Of a stretch of DNA of 12,336 bases, positions 7,206 through 12,336 are shown one piece after another. The notes under the pieces are model-generated. The model saw nothing but the letters and a program-made list of their open reading frames with translations. It was not told where the DNA came from and did not search any database. The translations under genes and the position numbers were made by a program. How positions within the stretch are numbered: position 1 is the stretch's first letter; every line of letters begins with the position of its first letter. The stretch is from Halovenus sp. (lineage in GTDB: Archaea; Halobacteriota; Halobacteria; Halobacteriales; Haloarculaceae), in contig PUNZ01000027.1 of assembly GCA_003551945.1 (NCBI GenBank), positions 1 through 12,336 on the forward strand, given 5' to 3'.

Positions 7206-8333
7206 TTAGGTTTCCTCATCGCCCGGTGGCCGGAAGATTTTGGTGTGACTGACATCATCGACTGGCTCTTCATCTTCGACTGGGTCCGTTTCGCTTTCTT
7301 CTTCACCGGTATCCGCGCCCTCATCTTCATTTTCGGCTGCCGCCGTGTCGTTATCTCTGGTTTCCAGTGTTTCGGCTGTCTGTTCGGCGGTCGGTGTTTT
7401 GCTTTCTTGTGCTGGTGGCTCTATCGACTCGGCTTTTTGCGTGGTCGTGGCCGGTGTTGGAGTCGTTACCCGCGTTCGCTCCGATGGCGCAACCGTTGGT
7501 TTGGCAAACTCGGGATAGCGTTGACCGGTTCGTATCTCCGAGCGGGCAACGGTCGGCGACTGCATCCGGTTGAGAGCGCCGAGAATCGTTTGAACTACCA
7601 GATAAAGCCCACCAAGAGCGAGCGGTGTCGCTGCTGCCACGCCGAGCAGTAGCGGCATCGGTCGGCCAGCCACCGTGGTTGTTCCGCCGATCTGTGCCAG
7701 TGCGTCAATCCCGAAAACGCCTGCAAGGCCGTCTCCGACGGCATCGACGGCTTCACTTTGCCCTGCTGCGAGTACCCCCTCGACCAGCAACGCTGTTGAG
7801 ACACCCATGCCAGTGAGAACAAGCGAGGCACTCACCAGCCTCGGTGCTGACAGGGAAAAGACTCGGTACGCATACGGAAGAACTCTAATGTGAAAGAACA
7901 CGCTTCCGACCAGTACAATGAGCATTCCGCTTCGGTGTCCATCACTGAGAACGAACGCTCCAAGCCCGAACACGACGATAACGAGGGGTGCAACGAGCAG
8001 GGTCGCTGGGTGGCGGAGTCGGTAGGGCTTGGCGAGATAGCCGTGGGTGGTCGTTACCGCTCTGTTCACGCCATATGCTGCACCGACTGCTGGGAGGAGT
8101 ATCCAGAGAATGGCACCGACTGCTGCAAGCCCAGTCGTATCGCTTGTCCACGGGTCCAACGTGGTGGAGACTGCTGCAACCTCGGCAAACTGGTCAAGCG
8201 CCGCAGCGGTCGCCCCCACCCAGAGGGCATACAGGATGATTCCGCCGAGTACTCCGGCAAACAGCCGTCGCTCCTGCGTGACGATGAGCACAAACGACTG
8301 CTTCAGGTCGTGTTGGAGATACTCGGTGTTCAT
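7206..8333 (-). CDS. Polytopic membrane protein with Thr-rich acidic tail
   Basis: This is a 375-residue protein of unknown family. Hydrophobic segments lie at about 25-46, 67-88, 109-130, 135-155, 166-188 and 227-254, giving about six membrane helices. The last 120 residues are a hydrophilic tail rich in Thr, Pro, Glu and Asp (for example RVTTPTPATTTQKAES). It ends in a very acidic stretch and then a distinct terminal motif, DDVSHTKIFRPPGDEET. The motif stands out from the low-complexity tail around it and may be a docking or sorting element. The gene starts 30 bases after the stop of the FHA/zinc-ribbon gene, so the two are almost certainly co-transcribed. The nearby FHA domain makes phosphothreonine in this tail an attractive idea, but nothing in the sequence proves it. 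Confidence 0.85.
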   Translation of the reverse strand: MNTEYLQHDLKQSFVLIVTQERRLFAGVLGGIILYALWVGATAAALDQFAEVAAVSTTLDPWTSDTTGLAAVGAILWILLPAVGAAYGVNRAVTTTHGYLAKPYRLRHPATLLVAPLVIVVFGLGAFVLSDGHRSGMLIVLVGSVFFHIRVLPYAYRVFSLSAPRLVSASLVLTGMGVSTALLVEGVLAAGQSEAVDAVGDGLAGVFGIDALAQIGGTTTVAGRPMPLLLGVAAATPLALGGLYLVVQTILGALNRMQSPTVARSEIRTGQRYPEFAKPTVAPSERTRVTTPTPATTTQKAESIEPPAQESKTPTAEQTAETLETRDNDTAAAENEDEGADTGEEESETDPVEDEEPVDDVSHTKIFRPPGDEET

Positions 8334-8363
8334 ACGCTGTACTCACCCACGCGGGCTACAAAC

Positions 8364-9695
8364 TCATTGCGGTGCGGAAAGTGTAAGGTTTGCAACACCA
8401 GAGAGGGTAAGTTCATCTCCCGGCCCGACCGGTTTTCGGTCTCCTTTCTCCATCGACTCGCCGTTAAGTGTGGTTGGATTGCGTCCGAGGTCGACAAGGT
8501 AAAACTGGTCGTCCTCTCGCACAAACCGAACGTGTTCACGGTGGATGCGAAGGGCTTCGTCCTCGTCGCTGCCGGTTTCCGTGAGAATCCGTCGAAGCTC
8601 TCGCCCGACGGTGTCGCCATCGACGACCGCAAGTTCGCGACCACGAACGTTGAGGACGAGCGTCTGCGGGGCCGTCGGCGCTGACCCTGCGCCTGTGCGA
8701 TGGGCTTCAAGGTCATAGCCACAACTGCTACAGAAGTTCGCATCCTCGTCGACATCGCTCCCACAGTCTGGGCAGTTCGTCAATGGCTCCGGCTCCGATT
8801 CCTCAGCCGAGATATCTGCTCCACAGCCTTTACAGAAGTTTGCGTCAGCGTCGTTTTCGGTTCCACACTCGGGACATGCCTCTGCCTTTGGCGCTTCGTC
8901 TACGTCTTCGACTTCCGGCGCTCGCGCACCATCTTCTGCTGGACTCTCCACTTCGTCGCTCGTGTCTGGTTGTTCCTCCTCGGTTACGCCTGCGACCGTT
9001 TCCTCACTTGTGTCGGCTTTTTCTTCTTCGCTGACCTCGACGGGCTCTTCTTCAGGTACGTCCGCAACCTCCTCTTCGCTTGCGTCCGGTGTCTCCTCTT
9101 CAGATACATCGGCCGCCTCTTCATCGCTCACCTCTGGCAGCTCTTCTTCGTGACCCTCCTCCTCGTCGATTTCTCCAGCGAAGTCCTCGCCAGTCTCGCT
9201 TTCCGCTTCGACATCACTTTCTTCGCTGTCGGCCTCGTCGGAAACCGATTCATCCGCTTCCTCCTCAACTGGTGTCGCTTCGAGTTCGTCAAACCACGAC
9301 TCCGGGTCTGTTTCCTCGTCGATTGCGGCGGAGTCTTCGGCTTCAACGTCAGCATCCACGCCGCTGTCAGCAACCTCCTCTTCGAGCGGCTCTGACTCTT
9401 CAGCGAGTTCAGCCATCAACTGCTCAACTTCCGCTGCGCCGTCCGTCTCGGCATCACTTTGGTCGTTGGTGCTTTCTTCGGTCTCGCGCTCCTCGGCAAC
9501 TTCTTCATCCGCCTCCGCAGAAACTGCAGCTAACGGGTCGTCTTGGCCTCCCCCATTCTCACCGTCCCCTGTTGCAGTCTCTTCGTATTGCCATTCTCCA
9601 CACTCAGTATTCGTACACCATCCCCCCGCGACAGATGGATTGAATGTCGTCTCACAGAGTGGACATTCAACCAACTGGCTCGAACTATCAGCCAT
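8364..9695 (-). CDS. FHA-domain protein with zinc ribbons and acidic repeats
   Basis: This is a 443-residue modular protein. An N-terminal zinc finger comes first (C11, C14, C27, C32). A long Glu/Asp/Ser-rich region, about 40-270, contains eight tandem octapeptides (189-252). Two zinc ribbons follow, CPECG...CKGCG (274-291) and CPDCG...CSSCG (308-325). An FHA domain ends the protein (about 345-441), with VGREL, RIHREHVRF and LGRNPTTLNG. FHA domains normally bind phosphothreonine peptides. Here the Arg after the first Gly, the His/Arg pair and the two Asn are kept, but the usual Ser of SRxH is His385 and the Gly of NGT is Pro407. There is no membrane segment. The ATG at 9695 lies about 27 bases below a TATA-like box, so it is probably leaderless. 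It heads a run with the membrane protein at 8333-7206. A role as adaptor or scaffold is inferred. Confidence 0.9.
   Translation of the reverse strand: MADSSSQLVECPLCETTFNPSVAGGWCTNTECGEWQYEETATGDGENGGGQDDPLAAVSAEADEEVAEERETEESTNDQSDAETDGAAEVEQLMAELAEESEPLEEEVADSGVDADVEAEDSAAIDEETDPESWFDELEATPVEEEADESVSDEADSEESDVEAESETGEDFAGEIDEEEGHEEELPEVSDEEAADVSEEETPDASEEEVADVPEEEPVEVSEEEKADTSEETVAGVTEEEQPDTSDEVESPAEDGARAPEVEDVDEAPKAEACPECGTENDADANFCKGCGADISAEESEPEPLTNCPDCGSDVDEDANFCSSCGYDLEAHRTGAGSAPTAPQTLVLNVRGRELAVVDGDTVGRELRRILTETGSDEDEALRIHREHVRFVREDDQFYLVDLGRNPTTLNGESMEKGDRKPVGPGDELTLSGVANLTLSAPQ
8940..9131 (-). repeat. Eight tandem 24-bp units coding octapeptide VSEEExAD
   Basis: Residues 189-252 of the FHA protein fall into eight consecutive octapeptides: VSDEEAAD, VSEEETPD, ASEEEVAD, VPEEEPVE, VSEEEKAD, TSEETVAG, VTEEEQPD and TSDEVESP. 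At DNA level this is an imperfect 24-bp tandem repeat of 192 bases. The unit keeps the reading frame, so copy number could vary by slippage or recombination without breaking the gene. It probably forms an extended, negatively charged spacer between the N-terminal zinc finger and the C-terminal zinc-ribbon/FHA part. Confidence 0.85.
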
Positions 9696-9717
9696 ACTCG
9701 TTCTGTTGTGACCCGGC

Positions 9718-9727
9718 TAAAATAATA
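9718..9727 (-). promoter_or_regulatory. TATA-like box of the FHA gene
   Basis: The minus strand reads TATTATTTTA centred about 27 bases before the ATG at 9695. No Shine-Dalgarno site follows, so a leaderless transcript is likely. It is the probable promoter of the three-gene run 9695-6683. Confidence 0.55.
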
Positions 9728-9773
9728 TTATGGGATAAACAGTTTTTGCCAAGGCGGGCGTTCCGTGGATAGC

Positions 9774-9779
9774 TTTATC
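9774..9779 (+). promoter_or_regulatory. TATA box of the trkA-like gene
   Basis: TTTATC is centred about 28 bases before the ATG at 9804, again without a ribosome site. With the FHA-gene box it makes 9696-9803 a 108-base divergent promoter in which the two boxes are about 50 bases apart. Confidence 0.5.
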
Positions 9780-9803
9780 TTTCTGTATGTGGTAAGCTAA
9801 CAC

Positions 9804-10487
9804 ATGCAATTCGTTATCGTCGGTGCAGGTCGGGTTGGACTCCGGACCGCCCGTGCTATCGAGGAGAGTGGACATGAGGTGAGTATCGTCGAACAGGATA
9901 CGGCTGCTGCTGAGCGAGCACGACACGACGGCTTCGAGGTTATCGAAGGCGATGGGTCGCGGGAATCCACGCTCAGCCGTGCTGGCATTGAACGGGCAGA
10001 CGCACTCGGCGCGCTCACTGGCGACCTCAACGTTAACTTTGCGGCCTGCACCATCGCAAACCACCATGGGTGTCGAACGGTGATGCGAATTGACGATGGA
10101 CACCGTGAGAAGGTATACCGCGAGTACGTTAGTGAAGTCGATGAAGTCATCTACCCAGAACGGTTGGGCGCTATCGCCGCGAAAAACGCCCTGCTCGGTG
10201 GCAACAGCCGTGCGATTGCTGATATCGAGCGGAATCTGCAACTGATCGAGTTTGCCATCGCTGACGCCGCGCCGATGCACGGTTATACCCTTTCGGAACT
10301 GGAACTACCTGGACCAGCACGGCTTGTTGCATTTGGCTCGGACAATGAAACCCTCCGCGTCCCTGACCCTGATGATACGCTTGACGCTGGTGACCGACTC
10401 GTTGTGCTCGCCGATTCGAACGTCCTCGAGGATGTCCGACAACTCCTTGTTGGCCAAGGGACAACTGCTGCTGTTGGAGGTGCCTGA
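9804..10487 (+). CDS. trkA: TrkA-type K+ uptake regulatory protein (RCK: NAD + C domains)
   Basis: This is a cytoplasmic regulatory subunit of the Trk/Ktr type, 227 residues and so a single RCK module. The Rossmann fold has GAGRVG at 7-12 and an acidic residue at the end of the second strand (Glu30 in SIVEQD), typical of NAD(H) binding. It continues with EGDGSRESTL, LTGDLNVNFAACTIA and VMRIDDGH to about residue 125. A TrkA-C domain follows at about 145-215 (LPGPARLVAF, DTLDAGDRLVVLAD). Such proteins gate TrkH-type potassium channels in response to nucleotides, which matters for a cell that balances salt with K+. No channel subunit is in the window. The start follows a TATA box by 28 bases. 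The next gene starts two bases after its stop. The symbol is used in the family sense only. Confidence 0.92.
   Translation: MQFVIVGAGRVGLRTARAIEESGHEVSIVEQDTAAAERARHDGFEVIEGDGSRESTLSRAGIERADALGALTGDLNVNFAACTIANHHGCRTVMRIDDGHREKVYREYVSEVDEVIYPERLGAIAAKNALLGGNSRAIADIERNLQLIEFAIADAAPMHGYTLSELELPGPARLVAFGSDNETLRVPDPDDTLDAGDRLVVLADSNVLEDVRQLLVGQGTTAAVGGA
10477..10483 (+). promoter_or_regulatory. Strong Shine-Dalgarno GGAGGTG inside the end of trkA
   Basis: GGAGGTG ends seven bases before the ATG at 10490 and lies within the last codons of the trkA-like gene. It fixes the start of the small RAM-domain gene and indicates that a second cistron is translated from the same mRNA, unlike the leaderless first cistron. 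Confidence 0.75.
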
Positions 10488-10489
10488 AC

Positions 10490-10720
10490 ATGGTAAAAGC
10501 ATACATAATGGTGACTGCACATACCGGGGAGGCTGACCGACTCAAGACGGCTATCGAGGCGATAGATGGGGTTGAACGGGCGCATATCGTCGCTGGTGAC
10601 GTTGATATTATCGCCGTCGCGGATGTTGAGACCCCTGCAGGGGTAAAAGATATCGCCGCGACGGAAATCCAGTCGGTCGATGGTGTCGGTGGAACACAAA
10701 CCTACATTGCGATGGATTGA
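10490..10720 (+). CDS. Stand-alone Lrp/AsnC ligand-binding (RAM) domain protein
   Basis: This is a 76-residue protein made only of the RAM (AsnC_trans_reg) ligand-binding domain of Lrp/AsnC regulators. It has the alternating beta-alpha-beta pattern AYIMVTAHTGEADRL, then GVERAHIVAGDVDIIAVADV, ending GTQTYIAMD. It has no helix-turn-helix, so it should not bind DNA by itself. RAM domains bind amino acids or other small ligands and oligomerise. It starts two bases after the trkA-like stop with a strong Shine-Dalgarno site, so the two are co-expressed. The likely role is to sense a small molecule and modulate the RCK partner or another regulator, but that is inferred from context. The gene is convergent with the GNAT fusion gene 20 bases downstream. 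Confidence 0.9.
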   Translation: MVKAYIMVTAHTGEADRLKTAIEAIDGVERAHIVAGDVDIIAVADVETPAGVKDIAATEIQSVDGVGGTQTYIAMD

Positions 10721-10740
10721 ACGACCTCGCCCAATCGGTC

Positions 10741-11919
10741 TCACAGCATGGTTAGCGAAATTACCACTGCTGTGACTCCTGCAAGGACGACCCACACCAC
10801 TCGATTCCAGTCGTATATCCGTCGACCTCGGTAACACTGGAACGGCGTCAGTACAAAGAGCAAGTCAACGACAAGCAGAGAAATCCCGACAAACAGAACC
10901 CCTCCTGCAGTCGACGCGCCCGCGAGCGTCGGGAATAGCTCCGGTGCCTGTGCGGCGACAATGACCAGACCGAGAGTGAGTGTCGCTGACAGCGCTGCTG
11001 CCGGGCCGATTCGTCTGAGTTCGTCGGTGTAGCGCCAGGTACCGCGTGTTGGATATCGGTCTCCAGTTGTCGGGAAGAAAATCCCAAGTACGGCACCGAG
11101 CGCGAGACTGATTGGAACTCCGTTGAACCAGCCGCGATACCGCCACTCAAGTGGCTGTCCCCGCGTCAGTGCCCAGAGTGGGAGATACCGGACCCCAAAC
11201 AACAGGAGCCCCGCTCCTGTGAAAGCTAGCAGTTGCGCTCCCGTCACACCGAACGTTGGCACTGCGGTCACTGTTGCTGCGGCGACCCAGATGGCCAGTA
11301 TATTCATCGCCCACGAGAGTGCAAGTGCCCGTGGGCCATCCGTTGCAGACGCAATCGTCTCCGACTCGTCGGAGGCAGATGCCTTCGATTCAGCGCCATC
11401 AGGGAGCGATGTTGCCCAGAGGAAGTGGCCAAAATCGAACTGGTATGAGAGAGTTATCCAGACGCGAACAAGTCCGCGAGCCCCGAGTTGTCCAAAGAGT
11501 TCCCGACTGGTTGTCCGGGTGAATCCGGCCGATGAAAACAGTGCCGTCGATGCGCTGTTAAACCCCTCAATATCCGTGACAACCATCTCACAGCCCTGCT
11601 CGCTGAGATATGAACACCCTTCAGAGACGAGTTCGCTGGCCACGCCTTGCTGTCGCGCATGCGCTGCAGTGAAAATCCAGGAGAAAAAGCCAATCTGCTT
11701 GTCTTCGACCGTCCTGACTTTCATGATGAGTCCGCCGATAATCTCACCGTCTCCCCAGGCAACAAGCATGTGGTCAGTTTGCCTGATGTTCGCCCGGTAG
11801 GTGCGTGGAAAAAGCGGTCTGGCAAGTTCGACAGCCGCCTCGCGTTCCTCGTCAGTGTCCGCGACGGTGACAGCAAACGACTCATCGGCTTGGGTAGCTG
11901 TCGCAGATGAAGAATCCAT
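10741..11919 (-). CDS. GNAT domain fused to multi-pass site-2-protease-like domain
   Basis: This 392-residue protein has a GNAT acetyltransferase domain at about 15-160. Its acetyl-CoA motif A is AAHARQQGVASELV, followed by FNSASTALFSSAGFTR, which is typical of the family. A polar linker rich in Ser/Asp (about 170-195) leads to a membrane domain with hydrophobic stretches at about 198-220, 225-245, 266-283, 304-324, 337-358 and 372-392. The membrane part keeps features reminiscent of archaeal M50/site-2 proteases: WRYRGWFNGVPISLALG, LRRIGPAAAL, and a terminal FQCYRGRRIYDWN that resembles the FxxLDGxxIxxWN end motif. No HExxH zinc motif is present, so it is probably not an active protease. The start at 11919 is supported by GGAGGG eleven bases upstream. 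The two-domain call is good; the protease relationship is an inference. Confidence 0.83.
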   Translation of the reverse strand: MDSSSATATQADESFAVTVADTDEEREAAVELARPLFPRTYRANIRQTDHMLVAWGDGEIIGGLIMKVRTVEDKQIGFFSWIFTAAHARQQGVASELVSEGCSYLSEQGCEMVVTDIEGFNSASTALFSSAGFTRTTSRELFGQLGARGLVRVWITLSYQFDFGHFLWATSLPDGAESKASASDESETIASATDGPRALALSWAMNILAIWVAAATVTAVPTFGVTGAQLLAFTGAGLLLFGVRYLPLWALTRGQPLEWRYRGWFNGVPISLALGAVLGIFFPTTGDRYPTRGTWRYTDELRRIGPAAALSATLTLGLVIVAAQAPELFPTLAGASTAGGVLFVGISLLVVDLLFVLTPFQCYRGRRIYDWNRVVWVVLAGVTAVVISLTML

Positions 11920-11930
11920 TCAGTTTCTTA

Positions 11931-11990
11931 CCCTCCTGTCTCCACTTACGGGAAGTTGGTTCGATGGTTTCACCGAGAGATACAAAATGC
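11931..11990 (-). promoter_or_regulatory. Promoter and ribosome site of the GNAT fusion gene
   Basis: The minus strand has a TATA-like TTTTGTA at about 11981-11987 and GGAGGG at 11931-11936, eleven bases before the ATG at 11919. Together they suggest a transcript with a leader of roughly 35-40 bases. The rest of the gap 11920-12067 shows nothing else that I can support. Confidence 0.4.
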
Positions 11991-12067
11991 TCCTGATTCT
12001 GTTGATGAGATGACCAGCGCGAAAAATACGATGCTGCGTTTGCCCAGGTACGGTTATCTTGTCCTTT

Positions 12068-12336
12068 TCAGAGGGACACGCGTTCGTGGCCTTCTTCACC
12101 GATGCAGTATGGGTCACGGTCGCTGTAGCCTTTGCGGCCGATTGCCTCCTCACCAAGTGCACCATAGGTCAGCACGCTGGCGTCATCTGCTGACTCAAAC
12201 TGCTCTTCTGGGAACAACGACAACACTTCGTCAAGTTTCACGGACCCGTTTGGAAGCTCCACCTCCATGTCACCGTGTGCGTCGATGAGCTCTTCGGTTG
12301 TTGCGGGGAATGTGTGGGTCTGGAACGACTTTTCAA
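12068..12336 (-). CDS. DUF5789-like small protein, 5' end beyond right edge
   Basis: The minus-strand frame is open from the right edge to a TGA at 12068-12070, giving 88 visible residues. An in-frame ATG at 12268 would give 66 residues. The frame upstream of it (EKSFQTHTFPATTEELIDAHGD) continues without a stop to the edge and looks like the conserved N-terminal part of the family, so the true start lies outside the window. I recognise the pattern ELPNGSVKLDEVL, then FESADDASVLTYGALGEEAIGRKGYSDRDP and a GEEGHERVSL-type ending, as haloarchaeal DUF5789-like proteins of unknown function. It is soluble and acidic and lacks membrane segments. The coding evidence is the open frame and the family pattern. 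The family name is from memory. Confidence 0.8.
   Translation of the reverse strand, partial: EKSFQTHTFPATTEELIDAHGDMEVELPNGSVKLDEVLSLFPEEQFESADDASVLTYGALGEEAIGRKGYSDRDPYCIGEEGHERVSL

Noticed and set aside
7890..8684. Plus-strand open frame of 264 codons
   Set aside because: It spans two well-supported minus-strand genes and has a basic, Cys-rich composition typical of an antisense shadow.
8700..9395. Long plus-strand open frame of 231 codons opposite the FHA gene
   Set aside because: It is the complement of the Glu/Ser-rich repeat region and reads as Phe/Leu/Arg/Cys-rich nonsense. Acidic haloarchaeal genes routinely leave long antisense frames.
11123..11800. Plus-strand frame of 225 codons opposite the GNAT fusion gene
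   Set aside because: The protein is Ser/Pro/Arg-rich with no recognisable motif, while the minus strand encodes a clear GNAT domain.
1..12336. CRISPR array, tRNA/rRNA genes, insertion sequences or phage genes
   Set aside because: Scanning by eye found no spaced direct repeats, cloverleaf-like segments, transposase motifs or inverted terminal repeats. The only tandem repeat is the coding one at 8940-9131.

Overview
The window looks like ordinary chromosomal DNA of a halophilic archaeon (class Halobacteria). The predicted proteins are strongly acidic. The enzymes are archaeal types: GatD of the archaeal GatDE amidotransferase and PdxS of the archaeal/bacterial PLP synthase. There is also a Tat-exported halocyanin, a RAM-domain protein and a DUF5789-like protein. 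Many genes have a TATA-like box about 25-29 nt before the ATG and no ribosome binding site, as expected for leaderless archaeal transcripts. By eye the GC content is moderate for this group. I see no tRNA, rRNA, CRISPR array, insertion sequence or phage gene.

Layout. 1-329 (-): start of a membrane-anchored protein cut by the left edge. 549-1838 (-): MscS-type mechanosensitive channel. 1950-2597 (+): halocyanin, divergent from mscS. 2628-3536 (-): pdxS, convergent with halocyanin across a 30-base spacer that carries a T-run on each strand. 3667-4452 (+): DUF1405-like membrane protein, divergent from pdxS. 4510-5754 (+): gatD, overlapped by 4 bases by a GNAT acetyltransferase gene (5751-6686). 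9695-6683 (-): a three-gene run of an FHA/zinc-ribbon protein, a membrane protein with a Thr-rich acidic tail, and a small soluble protein of unknown function. 9804-10720 (+): a TrkA-type NAD/K+ regulatory protein coupled to a stand-alone RAM domain. 10741-11919 (-): a GNAT domain fused to a multi-pass membrane domain that resembles a degenerate site-2 protease. 12068-12336 (-): a DUF5789-like small protein whose start lies beyond the right edge.

How the genes may work together. Most are independent housekeeping or envelope functions: osmotic safety valve, blue copper electron carrier, vitamin B6 synthesis, Gln-tRNA formation and K+ homeostasis. The most interesting set is 6683-9695. There a phosphothreonine-reader-type FHA domain sits on a long acidic octapeptide-repeat stalk, directly upstream of a membrane protein whose cytoplasmic or extracellular tail is rich in Thr and ends in a distinct HTKIFRPPGDEE-type motif. 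This could be a membrane-anchored scaffold or signalling pair, but that is an inference. The second most interesting item is the GNAT/membrane-protease-like fusion at 10741-11919.
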